This document shows, one piece after another, positions 54,980 through 63,458 of a stretch of 64,000 bases of DNA. The DNA lies in assembly GCF_041949975.1 (NCBI RefSeq), contig NZ_JBHFQG010000015.1, forward strand, positions 1 to 64,000. Reading direction: 5' to 3'. Each line of letters opens with the position of its first letter. Within the stretch, counting starts at the first letter, position 1. The notes under the pieces are model-generated. The model was not told the DNA's origin. It was given only the letters and a program-made list of their open reading frames with translations, and searched no databases. This DNA is from Alteribacillus sp041949975 (GTDB lineage: Bacteria > Bacillota > Bacilli > Bacillales > Marinococcaceae). The position numbers and the translations under genes were made by a program.

Positions 54980-55222
54980 TTAATTAACCGAACTCAGTGA
55001 AACAAGCTCATAATGAAGAGTGGTGCATCCTGTTCCCCACTCCACTTTTGTAATGATAGCTTTTCCAAATGGAGCTTTTTCTTCGAGCGTTTGAATAGGT
55101 AATTTCGTGTCGAGCGGAAACATGTGATATCCTTCTTTTATTAAGCGAAAAGACCTCTCCCCTAACCGTTCTGCTTTTTTATGGGTGATAATTTCCCAGT
55201 TCATTTCCATAGAAAAACCCAT
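54980..55222 (-). CDS. DUF2584-like small protein
   Basis: This 80-residue protein has the pattern MEMNWEIITHKKAER, RLIKEGYHMFPLD and TLHYELVSLSS that I associate with DUF2584 proteins of bacilli; function is unknown. GAAGGG precedes the ATG. Family match is from memory of the pattern and is moderate. Confidence 0.65.
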   Translation of the reverse strand: MGFSMEMNWEIITHKKAERLGERSFRLIKEGYHMFPLDTKLPIQTLEEKAPFGKAIITKVEWGTGCTTLHYELVSLSSVN

Positions 55223-55312
55223 GTTATTACCCTTCTTTCTAAAAAACGAATTGTATTATAGAAGTGTATTATATTTCTAATTCCACACTTATCTTTAAAA
55301 TCCTTTAACAAA

Positions 55313-55423
55313 TTACAAAAGCAGATAAGCAATTGCTACTCCAGTCCCTCCGAATATTAATGCAAAAGGTAAATTCCAAAGAGTCAGCTGATAAGGGTGC
55401 CTCTTCATGTACTGGCTCATCAT
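55313..55423 (-). CDS. Possible 36-residue single-helix membrane peptide
   Basis: The frame reads MMSQYMKRHPYQLTLWN followed by a hydrophobic segment LPFALIFGGTGVAIAYLLL. There is no Shine-Dalgarno site before it. It lies 23 bases after the EamA gene stop and might be translated by coupling, or be the remnant of a larger gene. Confidence 0.25.
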   Translation of the reverse strand: MMSQYMKRHPYQLTLWNLPFALIFGGTGVAIAYLLL

Positions 55424-55446
55424 GGTTAGCGGTACATAACCGATAT

Positions 55447-56373
55447 TTATTTATTGAGCGGGGACTGCTGCCCTCCTCTTTTACCTAAAACAAATTTCTT
55501 TTTCCTTGAAAAAACTGATAACAAAATAGAAGAAAACACTAGTACTATACCGATGCTTTGCCAAACTGTCAGATTGTCATTAAATACCGACACACCCACC
55601 ATTATCGCAACAATCGGCTCTATCGTTGATAAAATAGCTGCATGGCTGGATTCGATATATTTTAAACCAGCTGTATATAACACGTAAGCTAAAATGGTTG
55701 AAATGAGAACACTGCCAACAGCGTACAGCCAAACTGAAGGTTCTGAAAACGGCTCTAAGTTTTGTTCCAATCCGCTTAATGGTAAAAGAAAGATACTGCA
55801 GCACAGCATAGAATAAGCCGTGATAGTAACAGAATGATATTTCCTGCTAACAAACTTCCCAATAATACTGTACAGCGAACAAAAAAAACCAGAAGCTGAA
55901 CCTATTATTAAAACGGGGATTGTTATATTCATGGCTCCACCTGGAAGTAAGCCCGCAACGAAACTGCAGCCAGCAAGCGTAAGTATAATCGCTGTTATTT
56001 TATTGACAGTTAATGACTCCTTAAATACAAACCTTGATATAACAGCAACAAATACTGGACTGGTGTATAGCAGCACCACAGCAACAGAGAGTGAGGACTG
56101 CTCCATTACCGTAAAGTAACACCAGTTAAACAGGGCAATACTGACAACCCCAAGACCAATAAAATAAGGTATATCTCTAATAAATATTTTTAAAAGATAA
56201 GGCCGGACAATGCCAATCAGGGCGAACATGATAATCGTAGAGAGCGTCATCCGCACCGTAACCACCTCAAGCGGGGAGAAACCAAATCTATAGAGGTTTT
56301 GTACAAAAAGACCGGTTAAACCCCAAAAGGAAGCTCCGGCCACCGTAATACCATACGCCGTCAATGAACGCAT
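55447..56373 (-). CDS. EamA-family (DMT) transporter
   Basis: This 308-residue protein has ten helices in two EamA repeats; ASFWGLTGLFVQNLYRFG opens the first and the SHAAILSTIEPIVAIMVGV segment the second. DMT carriers export amino acids or metabolites; substrate is unknown. The ATG at 56373 fits GAAGG spacing better than the GTG and ATG just upstream. Confidence 0.85.
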   Translation of the reverse strand: MRSLTAYGITVAGASFWGLTGLFVQNLYRFGFSPLEVVTVRMTLSTIIMFALIGIVRPYLLKIFIRDIPYFIGLGVVSIALFNWCYFTVMEQSSLSVAVVLLYTSPVFVAVISRFVFKESLTVNKITAIILTLAGCSFVAGLLPGGAMNITIPVLIIGSASGFFCSLYSIIGKFVSRKYHSVTITAYSMLCCSIFLLPLSGLEQNLEPFSEPSVWLYAVGSVLISTILAYVLYTAGLKYIESSHAAILSTIEPIVAIMVGVSVFNDNLTVWQSIGIVLVFSSILLSVFSRKKKFVLGKRGGQQSPLNK

Positions 56374-56601
56374 TTCCATCACCTTCTTCTTTTTCTCTAA
56401 TCTATTAAAAGACGATGTACTGCTTTTTTAGAACACCACTATTTTCTCACCTCTTCCTTAGAAAAACTATAGTTGACGAATATTATACCTGAATAGTTTC
56501 GACCATTATCTGACCATTAAATGAAGGGAACAGAATAGTTTGAAATATATCTTTCAAGTGGAAAAGTTTAAGGAGCCTGTATAATTAGGCTGATGAGGAG
56601 A

Positions 56602-56789
56602 ATGGAGCGCCCATATAATATTCAGTCTTTGCCTGCATCCCCACTGAAAAATCTGCCTGATTTGCAATTTGGAGGAATCACAATGAGCGGCCGTTATTAA
56701 CGGACAATGGATCTTTGCCGCTAGAGTCTTTATTGTCAAAACATGGTAGGTTGTCTTATACGGTGAATACCTTCTTCTCGGCAAAATAA
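56602..56789 (+). pseudogene. Possible small plus-strand gene with one frameshift
   Basis: ATG at 56602 follows TGAGGAG. The frame MERPYNIQSLPASPLKNLP then LQFGGITMSGRY stops at 56700 (TATTAA); adding one T there continues LTDNGSLPLESLLSKHGR to a stop at 56787, just before a strong terminator. The good ribosome site and terminator suggest a former or frameshifted 62-residue gene. I do not recognise it. Confidence 0.3.
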
Positions 56790-56836
56790 ACCGGCTGACT
56801 TAATCTTCTTCACGATTAGTCAGCCGGTTTATTTTC
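56783..56836. terminator. Strong bidirectional terminator after the gas-vesicle operon
   Basis: AAAATAAACCGGCTGACT and AGTCAGCCGGTTTATTTT form a nearly perfect 18-base stem, with a further AATC/GATT pair. It lies 42 bases after the last gas-vesicle-cluster frame. Confidence 0.9.
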
Positions 56837-56877
56837 TCCATCAGGTCTTTTCTCCAATTTTACATTCTCAAACCTTT

Positions 56878-57054
56878 CTATTTAGATTTACGTTCATCCC
56901 TGTCTAAAAATTTACTTGTCGTATGATATTCATACCTGCTCCCTGGCTTATCATCGTTTGCCTTTTTTTCATAAATTCTGCTTAGAGAGGAATGATCCTC
57001 TTTTTCCAGATCCTTTACCAGATGTCCGATATCTTTCATAAATTGGTTAATCAT
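56878..57054 (-). CDS. Small hydrophilic protein at the end of the gas-vesicle operon
   Basis: The frame encodes 58 residues beginning MINQFMKDIGHLVKDLEKE and ending KFLDRDERKSK. Its start overlaps the gvpJ stop by eight bases and GGGGAA lies before it, so translational coupling is likely. It is charged, without membrane helix. Its position is that of gvpT/gvpU in Bacillus megaterium, but I see no resemblance I can vouch for. Confidence 0.6.
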   Translation of the reverse strand: MINQFMKDIGHLVKDLEKEDHSSLSRIYEKKANDDKPGSRYEYHTTSKFLDRDERKSK

Positions 57055-57376
57055 GTGGAGTTCCCCTTTCTTCTGATGTCAGAGATGATTCATTTTCCAG
57101 GCGTTCTTCAAGCTGTTTTACTCTCTCATGCAAAGCCTGATTTTCTTCTTGGATTTTATCAGCGTGAGAAGAATAATGCGGATCATTTTCCCACCAATCC
57201 ATGCCGATTTCTTTTGCTTTATCAACAGAAGCAACAATAAGCCTGATTTTTATCGTTAACAGCTCAACATCGGCTAAATTGATTTTAATATCACCAGCGA
57301 TAACTACCCCTTTATCTAAAACCGTCTCTAACACGTCTACTAAACTATTTGATTCTATCGGATGTTCTACAGGCAT
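57047..57376 (-). CDS. gvpJ: Gas vesicle protein GvpJ (GvpA-like, coiled-coil tail)
   Basis: This 109-residue protein has a GvpA-type core, SLVDVLETVLDKGVVIAGDI then LLTIKIRLIVASVDKAKEIG. Residues 72-105 form a charged coiled-coil tail. GvpJ is a minor shell or nucleation component. AGGAAGGAGG precedes the ATG. Confidence 0.88.
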   Translation of the reverse strand: MPVEHPIESNSLVDVLETVLDKGVVIAGDIKINLADVELLTIKIRLIVASVDKAKEIGMDWWENDPHYSSHADKIQEENQALHERVKQLEERLENESSLTSEERGTPHD

Positions 57377-57404
57377 ACGGCAGCCTCCTTCCTCGTTTTT
57401 CGTT

Positions 57405-57713
57405 TTATAGTAAATTTCCTAGTGGACCTAAGTCTATATTTAAATCTTCATCACCCAGTCCTAAAATTTCTTTCATTTCTTCCATTTTTTCTTCTAGTTT
57501 CATTAAAGCCGTACCTAATTGTTCTATTTGCTCTTCGGTTAAGTCTCCCCCTTCTACTCTTCTCATCGCTTGCTTTTCGACAAGCTGCCTGAGTAGTTCA
57601 ATCACAGTCAATACAAGCTGGGACAGTCCTTCTTCTGCTTTTTCCGGGTCCAGCGAGATGCGGCCTTGAGGCTCATGGGTTTGAATGGAAGAAAGTGATT
57701 CTGTTTTTTCCAC
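57405..57713 (-). CDS. gvpK: Gas vesicle protein GvpK
   Basis: This 102-residue protein has the GvpK pattern RISLDPEKAEEGLSQLVLTV followed by IELLRQLVEKQAMRRVEGG. GvpK is needed for vesicle maturation. Start is a GTG after AGGAGG. Confidence 0.92.
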   Translation of the reverse strand: MEKTESLSSIQTHEPQGRISLDPEKAEEGLSQLVLTVIELLRQLVEKQAMRRVEGGDLTEEQIEQLGTALMKLEEKMEEMKEILGLGDEDLNIDLGPLGNLL

Positions 57714-57733
57714 TTTAGCTTGCCTCCTTTCTT

Positions 57734-57931
57734 TTAAGATGAATAAACTCTGGCTCCAGATTCTTTTACTTTTTCTACTGACGCAAGTAAAATACGCAAA
57801 TCCAAATATACTAAGTCAATGTTATCAATAGAGATGGTAAGATCACCTCGTATAACGACCCCTTTATCAAGAACAGCGTCTAAAATGTCCAGCAATGATA
57901 CGTCTTTATTTTCAAGACTCTCCTGCTGCAT
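57734..57931 (-). CDS. gvpS: Gas vesicle protein GvpS (GvpA-like)
   Basis: This 65-residue protein has the GvpA-like core SLLDILDAVLDKGVVIRGDL then LVYLDLRILLASVEKVKESG. It is the third GvpA-like protein in the cluster. Start at 57931 fits GAGGTGA; it overlaps the end of gvpL. Confidence 0.85.
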   Translation of the reverse strand: MQQESLENKDVSLLDILDAVLDKGVVIRGDLTISIDNIDLVYLDLRILLASVEKVKESGARVYSS

Positions 57932-58772
57932 GACTCTCACCTCGATCCATAAACTGTGAAAAATGGTAAGCTGGCCAGGGGCCGGTTACTTCATAAATCA
58001 TTCCCGTTTTTTTATTTTCCACTTCCTCTTTTTTGGATTTTAGCAAATCCAGAAATGCTCCTTTATTATCTTTGTCAACGAGATATACACTGTTCCAGCA
58101 CATTTCCTCTTTTCTGCCGGTTACTTTCTTTTCCCAGTTCTTTTTCAATTTCGTACCTACACTGTATTGCTTTAGTTTTTTATGAAACTCCTTACAAAGT
58201 GTAGTCATGTTTTCTTCGGCCTCTTCATTAATCCATTGATTCATTTTCTTTTTTTCAAAGAATTGTTTTCCTGGAGACAGTTGATCGATCTTTTCTTTTT
58301 TCTTTGTTACTTCGGGATTGCTTTCCATAAAAGAAGAAACAAATTGATCTTTATCTGCATAGATTTTTACATTCCATTCTTCCTTATTTTTCAGACGGTC
58401 AAAAAGCGATAGAATGTTTTTTTCCTGATCTTCAACTATTTTTTCCAACCGGCTTTTTGTCTCATGAATCGTACCAAATTTTAAAGGCAGAACGGTAAAG
58501 TGCGTATGTAGTTGATTCATCAGGTTGTGGTGGTGATATGCTTTTTTTTGCAGCCACTGGAGGTTTTCTACATTATTTTGCAAATTGGCTTCCGAATAAT
58601 CTTTTTCCGGCACCCGCGTCACTACTGCTGTAATCTCCTGGAACGACCAAAATTCCACTTCATAAGGGGCTTCCATTCCTTCTAAAGATTCAAGCTCTGT
58701 ACGCTCATACTCGTTGCTTGGTATGAACGCATATAAATAAAGCAATGTATTTGTTTTGGCTGATACATCCAT
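57912..58772 (-). CDS. gvpL: Gas vesicle protein GvpL (GvpL/GvpF family)
   Basis: This 286-residue protein has the family opening LLYLYAFIPSNE, the FTVLPLKFGTIH segment near residue 92 and the C-terminal TGPWPAYHF signature. GvpF/L proteins help nucleate vesicle growth. AAAGGGG precedes the ATG; 15 bases after gvpG. Confidence 0.92.
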   Translation of the reverse strand: MDVSAKTNTLLYLYAFIPSNEYERTELESLEGMEAPYEVEFWSFQEITAVVTRVPEKDYSEANLQNNVENLQWLQKKAYHHHNLMNQLHTHFTVLPLKFGTIHETKSRLEKIVEDQEKNILSLFDRLKNKEEWNVKIYADKDQFVSSFMESNPEVTKKKEKIDQLSPGKQFFEKKKMNQWINEEAEENMTTLCKEFHKKLKQYSVGTKLKKNWEKKVTGRKEEMCWNSVYLVDKDNKGAFLDLLKSKKEEVENKKTGMIYEVTGPWPAYHFSQFMDRGESHAAGES

Positions 58773-58787
58773 CTGTCTTTCCCCTTT

Positions 58788-59018
58788 CTAATCCTCCTGC
58801 TCTTTTTCTTTAGCTATTCGAAAGCGTGCCAGGAGTTCTTCTTCTTGTTTGTCAAACTCTTCTTCCGTGATATCTCCCATTTCGTATAACATTTGCACAT
58901 GAGCAAGCTTTTTCTGAATATGATCAAGGTCGTAAAGTTCTTTATCAACTTCTTCTTTCACTTTTTCTCCTATAGTTATTACAGTATCAAGCGGCCAGGT
59001 AATTAATTTGTGTATCAT
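58788..59018 (-). CDS. gvpG: Gas vesicle protein GvpG
   Basis: This 76-residue protein begins MIHKLITWPLDTVITIGEKV, the GvpG signature, followed by charged helices. It overlaps the gvpF stop as ATGA, giving translational coupling. Confidence 0.92.
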   Translation of the reverse strand: MIHKLITWPLDTVITIGEKVKEEVDKELYDLDHIQKKLAHVQMLYEMGDITEEEFDKQEEELLARFRIAKEKEQED

Positions 59019-59770
59019 ATGGCACTCTTTGCTTTTAGCTTAATATCTATAAAGTTGTAAGCAGGCCAGGGGCCCGTATATTTAAATTCTGTTTTGTCCT
59101 GCCACTTCTCATAAAGTTCATTAACAATTTCGTCAAACTTCTCTTCTTTGTCAAGGTCAACAAGAAAAGAAGCATTTAAAAGCATTCGTTCATTAATCAC
59201 TTCATTACTGACAGCAGCATCTGCCATCTCTGCTAATGGAGAAAAAATTTCGTTTTCCATTCTTTCATGAAGGCCTCTTACAAAACGCTCCGCACTTTCT
59301 CCCAGCTGGATTTGGTCGTAATAGCCCGCTTGTTTTGATTTTGTTTTTTCTTTTAATTTCTTAATATCAGATTGCTGATTTGCTTCTTGGCTAAGCCACT
59401 CTTTTTTTCCGATTACTTTTAGACCTACTTCTATTTTGTTTCTTATCTTTGGAAAGATTTCTTTAAATTGCTCCTTTAGCTGTTCCATCAGAAGGGAAAC
59501 ATCCTTTTGCGATTTTAATACGGTGCCAAAACTCATCGGAATCACGGTGAAGTCTTCCATTACCTTTGATATCGTTTCCTGATGAGCTTTAGCATTTTTA
59601 CGGCTTGGTTCATACACTTGTATAGGAGCATCAGCCACAACCACAGCGTGATTATTATAGTGGACGGTATATACCTCCCTCTCTTTCCCAGCTAAAGCAA
59701 CATTACCAAAGCTTTGCTTTTCCTCTGTTTCTATTGCACAAAAAAGATAACATCCCAATTCCTCAGCCAT
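59015..59770 (-). CDS. gvpF: Gas vesicle protein GvpF (GvpL/GvpF family)
   Basis: This 251-residue protein has CYLFCAIE at the start, FTVIPMSFGTVLKS near residue 75 and the TGPWPAYNF signature at the end. Start at 59770 is eight bases after AAGGAG; a GTG three codons upstream abuts that site. It shares fold and probable role with GvpL. Confidence 0.92.
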   Translation of the reverse strand: MAEELGCYLFCAIETEEKQSFGNVALAGKEREVYTVHYNNHAVVVADAPIQVYEPSRKNAKAHQETISKVMEDFTVIPMSFGTVLKSQKDVSLLMEQLKEQFKEIFPKIRNKIEVGLKVIGKKEWLSQEANQQSDIKKLKEKTKSKQAGYYDQIQLGESAERFVRGLHERMENEIFSPLAEMADAAVSNEVINERMLLNASFLVDLDKEEKFDEIVNELYEKWQDKTEFKYTGPWPAYNFIDIKLKAKSAI

Positions 59771-59782
59771 TCCTTTCACTCC

Positions 59783-60772
59783 TTATTTCGCTTTCTTGAG
59801 CTCTTGTTTGATTAACCGTTCCGTTTTATTCTGATTTTCGTATCCTTTGCATTTCATTACATAAGCGCTGATCATATCCGAGCACACATCGGCAAATGTT
59901 TTATTCTCTGGATTTATGGAAATATTGTTTTTTCTGCAAATTTCAGCGACCATGACCGTTGTTCGAAAACTTGGTCCTTGTTCATTTTTTTCTTCACATG
60001 TTTTTCGTATCCGGGAAATAAAATTTATAATTATGCCAGCTTCTTTAGAAGTTATATTCGTTTTCTTTGCGAGCACCCGCGTTTCTGTCTTTTCATCCTC
60101 ATTTTCTACAGGAATGGTGATCAGTCTATCCATCAAAGCATCCTGTGTATGGTAGACACCTGCAAATTCTTTTGGATTGCTTGTGAAAATCACCTTAAAG
60201 TTGGGATGCACCCGGATAAATGAATCCTTTTGTTTCATCCCGTATAAAGGCAAAACTCCTTCTTCTAATACAGAGAGAAATAAATTGTTTGTCTCTGGTT
60301 TAGAACGAGTGAACTCGTCATACACCACGGTATACCCTTTTTTAACAGCTTCCATTAAACGACCGGGACTCCACTGCTCTGTAAGGTTTTCTTCTCTTTT
60401 ATATACTGTTCTAACATAATTATCTATAACCTTTTTAGACGTATATCCGGTAAAACCGCCTAACAAATCCGTATTAGAAAGTTCATGGTTACCGTGCAGA
60501 AGCATAACAGGCTCATCAAATTGACGGGCTAATTCGAGTGCCATCGATGTTTTCCCGACCCCTAACGGCCCGGTAAAATGAACAGGAAAGCCTGCTTCTA
60601 CATATTTTTTTGTTCGAGAAAGTAATGCTCCTTTTTCTTTTGTTTTTATAAACTTCTCTTCCTGATGCGAAGAGCTGCTCTCTTCTTGGCTTTCTTTAGA
60701 GGCAGATGACTTCTGTTTTTCATCCTTTTCCTCAGTTGTTTGTTTTTTTGTTGGTGTGTTATTAGCTGCCAT
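59783..60772 (-). CDS. gvpN: Gas vesicle AAA+ ATPase GvpN
   Basis: This 329-residue MoxR-like AAA+ protein has Walker A GPLGVGKT at residues 68-75 and Walker B VVYDEFTR near 154. An acidic, serine-rich N-terminal tail of about 45 residues precedes the domain. GvpN is required for growth of vesicles beyond the small bicone stage. GGGAGG precedes the ATG. Confidence 0.93.
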   Translation of the reverse strand: MAANNTPTKKQTTEEKDEKQKSSASKESQEESSSSHQEEKFIKTKEKGALLSRTKKYVEAGFPVHFTGPLGVGKTSMALELARQFDEPVMLLHGNHELSNTDLLGGFTGYTSKKVIDNYVRTVYKREENLTEQWSPGRLMEAVKKGYTVVYDEFTRSKPETNNLFLSVLEEGVLPLYGMKQKDSFIRVHPNFKVIFTSNPKEFAGVYHTQDALMDRLITIPVENEDEKTETRVLAKKTNITSKEAGIIINFISRIRKTCEEKNEQGPSFRTTVMVAEICRKNNISINPENKTFADVCSDMISAYVMKCKGYENQNKTERLIKQELKKAK

Positions 60773-60777
60773 TTCAT

Positions 60778-61050
60778 TTACCTCCCTTCATTTTTGTCTA
60801 ACGGTGCGCTCCTAGGACGCAGGCTGACCCGTTCAAAAGAAATAACTTCCATATCTTCATCGAGCTTTGCTTCATAAACTCCAAGGAGCTGATCTTTTGC
60901 GTAAGCTTTCATATATTCTTTTTCTTCTATCACTTCTAGTTCAACGTCCCATCCATTTTCTTGTTTAATGACAGAGGTAATCCGAAATGGTGGCTGAATA
61001 TATTTAGAAAAAAACTCGTGTACTGTTGAGATTATTTCTTCCATTTTCAT
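60778..61050 (-). CDS. gvpR: Gas vesicle protein GvpR (GvpO family)
   Basis: This 90-residue protein matches the GvpO-type pattern NGWDVELEVIEEKEY, LLGVYEAKLDEDMEVISFER. In the Bacillus order it occupies the gvpR place between the major shell gene and gvpN. GAGGTGA precedes the ATG. Confidence 0.82.
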   Translation of the reverse strand: MKMEEIISTVHEFFSKYIQPPFRITSVIKQENGWDVELEVIEEKEYMKAYAKDQLLGVYEAKLDEDMEVISFERVSLRPRSAPLDKNEGR

Positions 61051-61155
61051 GTCTATTCACCTCTAGAGAATTAGAAAAGCGCAATCGTATACTTTCATGT
61101 AAGAACCGGAGACTCTGAAACACTTTTTCAGAGCCTCTATTCACCAAACTTCAAA

Positions 61156-61428
61156 CTATGCAAAATTCAGCTGCTGCTGGCCTCTTTCATTCGCACCTGT
61201 CTCGTTATCTATTTCACCCTGTACTTCATCTCTTAGAAGGCCAACCGCTTCTGCATATCTTAACCATGTATCCACACTTGCAATAACTACTCGTGCTTCA
61301 ACAGTAATCAACTCGATTCCGACAAGAGAAACTCTTGCATATAAATCAATAACAATGCCTTTATCGAGAATGCGATCAATTACTTCTGCTAAGCTGGATG
61401 AATCTGTACTTTTCTGAATCGCTGCCAC
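61156..61428 (-). CDS. gvpB: Major gas vesicle shell protein (GvpA/GvpB)
   Basis: This 90-residue protein has the full GvpA core: SLAEVIDRILDKGIVIDLYA, RVSLVGIELITVEARVVIAS and VDTWLRYAEAVGL. It forms the hydrophobic rib of the vesicle. It is the only full shell gene in the window, in the position of gvpB of Bacillus megaterium. Start is a GTG after AAAGGAG. Confidence 0.93.
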   Translation of the reverse strand: MAAIQKSTDSSSLAEVIDRILDKGIVIDLYARVSLVGIELITVEARVVIASVDTWLRYAEAVGLLRDEVQGEIDNETGANERGQQQLNFA

Positions 61429-61442
61429 TCTAATCAGCTCCT

Positions 61443-61871
61443 TTACGTTACTTTTTTAATATCATTTGCTCCTTTAATGTCTGTCGCACCTTTCACATCA
61501 ACGGGTCCCTTTATATCAGACGGCTTCTTTATACCGCTGTCGTCATTATCTCCGCCGATATTATCTTTGATTTCTTCTTTTGCTTCTTCTCCTTTTTCTT
61601 TCACTTCGCTCTTAAGCTGCTGTAGATTTTGTTTAGCTTCCTGCCCTTTTTCTTTCAAATGCTCTCCAGCTTCTTTTAAATTTTTTTCCGCATTTTCTTT
61701 CGCTTTACGGATTTTTTCAAATGCGTCATAAAATTTTTTAGCTATAAGAGTTGCTGCAGCAGCATTTTTAGCTTTCGGTGATTCTTCTACTTGTTCTACC
61801 ACTTCTTCTTTAGCTGCCTCTTTTGCTTTTTCTTTTTTTGCTTTTAATTTGGAGAAACCATTTTTCTTCAT
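61443..61871 (-). CDS. Gas vesicle cluster protein, GvpQ/GvpP-like, with C-terminal hexapeptide repeat
   Basis: This 142-residue protein is mostly a Lys/Glu/Ala coiled coil (residues 5-105) ending in four imperfect six-residue repeats of DIKGAx type (SDIKGP, VDVKGA, TDIKGA, NDIKKV). The ATG at 61871 has GGAGGAG 11 bases away. The same frame continues upstream without stop to 61961 and encodes a membrane-helix-like RRIIAGTAVGTGLTGGALLL; the only start there is an ATT after AAAGGTGG. The true protein may therefore begin at 61961 with a membrane anchor. Position before gvpB suits GvpQ or GvpP of Bacillus megaterium. Confidence 0.7.
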   Translation of the reverse strand: MKKNGFSKLKAKKEKAKEAAKEEVVEQVEESPKAKNAAAATLIAKKFYDAFEKIRKAKENAEKNLKEAGEHLKEKGQEAKQNLQQLKSEVKEKGEEAKEEIKDNIGGDNDDSGIKKPSDIKGPVDVKGATDIKGANDIKKVT

Positions 61872-62257
61872 GAGTAATAAAGCTCCTCCTGTAAGCCCTG
61901 TACCTACAGCTGTACCAGCAATTATTCTTCGTTTTTTTGTGCTGGAAGTTTCTTTAGAAATCTCACTTCACCACCTTTGCCCGTAAAGACTTTACAACTC
62001 CTTTCCCTCGGATAAATGTAAGTATTCTCCAACTTTCGCACTCATTCTGAAATAACAAAATGTGATGATTTTTTACTACAAGCTGTCTTCAAAGGGTATG
62101 TAAACAAGGATTTGTGACTATGTTTCATAGCAATTGCATCTTTTATTGCAAACACGTAAAATAAAAAAAGTGTATTTGGAGATATAAAAAATTCAAGGTG
62201 CTTGATTTCTGTTTCAACTTGATTTAAATTACTTAATACGTGAAGGGGGTCTTTCTC
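61872..62257. promoter_or_regulatory. Divergent intergenic region with the gas-vesicle operon promoter
   Basis: Apart from the possible upstream extension of the first gas-vesicle-cluster gene, no coding region is seen. On the minus strand TTGCAA and TATGAA, 16 bases apart, lie near 62125-62155 and could be a sigma-A promoter. No second gvpA gene is present. Confidence 0.3.
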
Positions 62258-62455
62258 ATGGAAAGTAATAAAGAAGAATCATTGTTTGAAAAAGGCGAAT
62301 TATTGCTGTATGACGAAAAAGAATGTAGAGTCATAGCAGAATATGAACGAACAGTCTGTGTAGAATTTACCGATTACCCTTTCGCCGGAGAGGAAGAAGA
62401 ATATCCGTACCCACGTGTTATTCTTCTTAAAAACGAAGTGAAGCGTCCTTCTTAG
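62258..62455 (+). CDS. Small acidic hypothetical protein
   Basis: This 65-residue protein begins MESNKEESLFEKGELLLYDE and is acidic and beta-rich. The ATG at 62258 is seven bases after AAGGGGG. It diverges from the gas-vesicle operon and has its own terminator. I do not recognise it. Confidence 0.6.
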   Translation: MESNKEESLFEKGELLLYDEKECRVIAEYERTVCVEFTDYPFAGEEEEYPYPRVILLKNEVKRPS

Positions 62456-62481
62456 GAGTCTTGCTCATTTTCTGGGAACAG

Positions 62482-62516
62482 TAAAAAGCGCTGGTTTTAA
62501 CCAGCGCTTTTTCTTT
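62482..62516. terminator. Bidirectional terminator between the small acidic gene and sleB
   Basis: AAAAAGCGCTGGTT and AACCAGCGCTTTTT form a 14-base perfect stem with a two-base loop. Confidence 0.9.
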
Positions 62517-62564
62517 ACCTTGTTTGTAACACGAATAAATTAAGTTTTTACCAGAACAGCTTAA

Positions 62565-63194
62565 TTAGTCTGCAAAAACATGCTTGCCAATTTGTAATTT
62601 ATTTGTTCTTGTATGAATCCAATCCGAAGTAGCAATTACTGGATTATAATAATAGTGGGAGCCCTGGGAAGGGTCATTGCCTCGCCAAGCTTCTTTTACC
62701 GCCTGATAAGCAGAAGCGTTTGGTTCAAGATAATATTGCCCGTCTTGAACTGCAGTAAACGCATTCCTTTCCGTTATTACCTCTTGTACAGTTGATGGAA
62801 AATCAGGAGAGTCAAGGCGGTTCCGAATAACGGCCGCTACTGCAACCTGTCCTTCAAAAGATTCACCTCTTGCTTCTCCATGCACAGCCTGGGCAATTTT
62901 ACGAACGTCTTCTAATTTTCTCAATGTGTTGGCTCCGCTTATGCCATCAACACCCAGTCCAAAATCGCTTTGAAATTGCTGCACGGCTTCAGCTGTCAGC
63001 GGACCATAATATCCAGTTGCATCACTATGTAAGTAACCCATGTGAATTAATGCTTCTTGGAGTTCCATAACCGATTCTCCGGTGTCTTCCTTTTTTAATA
63101 TCCCTTGATGAGCCTCTGCTTTTTCAAAGGTTAAAGAAGAAAACACTCCTGCAATCATCCAAATTATCACGTATTTCCCTAAGGTTTTTGCCAT
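62565..63194 (-). CDS. sleB: Spore cortex-lytic / cell wall hydrolase (SleB-like)
   Basis: This 209-residue protein has a signal peptide (residues 1-28), a peptidoglycan-binding domain at about 38-95 (GESVMELQEALIHMGYL) and a Hydrolase_2 catalytic domain from 105, with catalytic E107 in VHGEARGE and the DWIHTRTNKLQIGKHVF ending. SleB is a lytic transglycosylase of the spore cortex in germination; the family also includes CwlJ-like and vegetative forms. AGGAGG precedes the ATG. No ypeB follows. Confidence 0.82.
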   Translation of the reverse strand: MAKTLGKYVIIWMIAGVFSSLTFEKAEAHQGILKKEDTGESVMELQEALIHMGYLHSDATGYYGPLTAEAVQQFQSDFGLGVDGISGANTLRKLEDVRKIAQAVHGEARGESFEGQVAVAAVIRNRLDSPDFPSTVQEVITERNAFTAVQDGQYYLEPNASAYQAVKEAWRGNDPSQGSHYYYNPVIATSDWIHTRTNKLQIGKHVFAD

Positions 63195-63458
63195 TCCATC
63201 GACCTCCTTCTCTTATTGTCATCCCTCTCTTTTTTCTTTGTAAACCTATTCTTTGTTCATTTACATAGAAATAGAAGATCGACTCATATTGGGATTACGA
63301 GGTATAACATAACCAACTTAAAAATATGTCTTTTTTCTTCCGGCTTTTCTATTGAAACGTAACCAGGCCCTTTTTACAGGATCATTGTTCCGCTACTAGA
63401 AATTATTCACCATACCGAATGGAAGTTAACTGGTCGTTTTAAGGGAGAATCAGTCCCC

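Larger units (their letters stand above)
56374..56877. other. 504-base intergenic region between eamA and the gas-vesicle operon
   Basis: Besides the small candidate frame and terminator listed separately, the stretch 56400-56580 is AT-rich and shows nothing I can name. A 76-codon minus-strand frame here is probably spurious. Confidence 0.4.

Noticed and set aside
56554..56784. 76-codon minus-strand frame
   Set aside because: No ribosome site and random-looking composition; the opposite strand has a better candidate.
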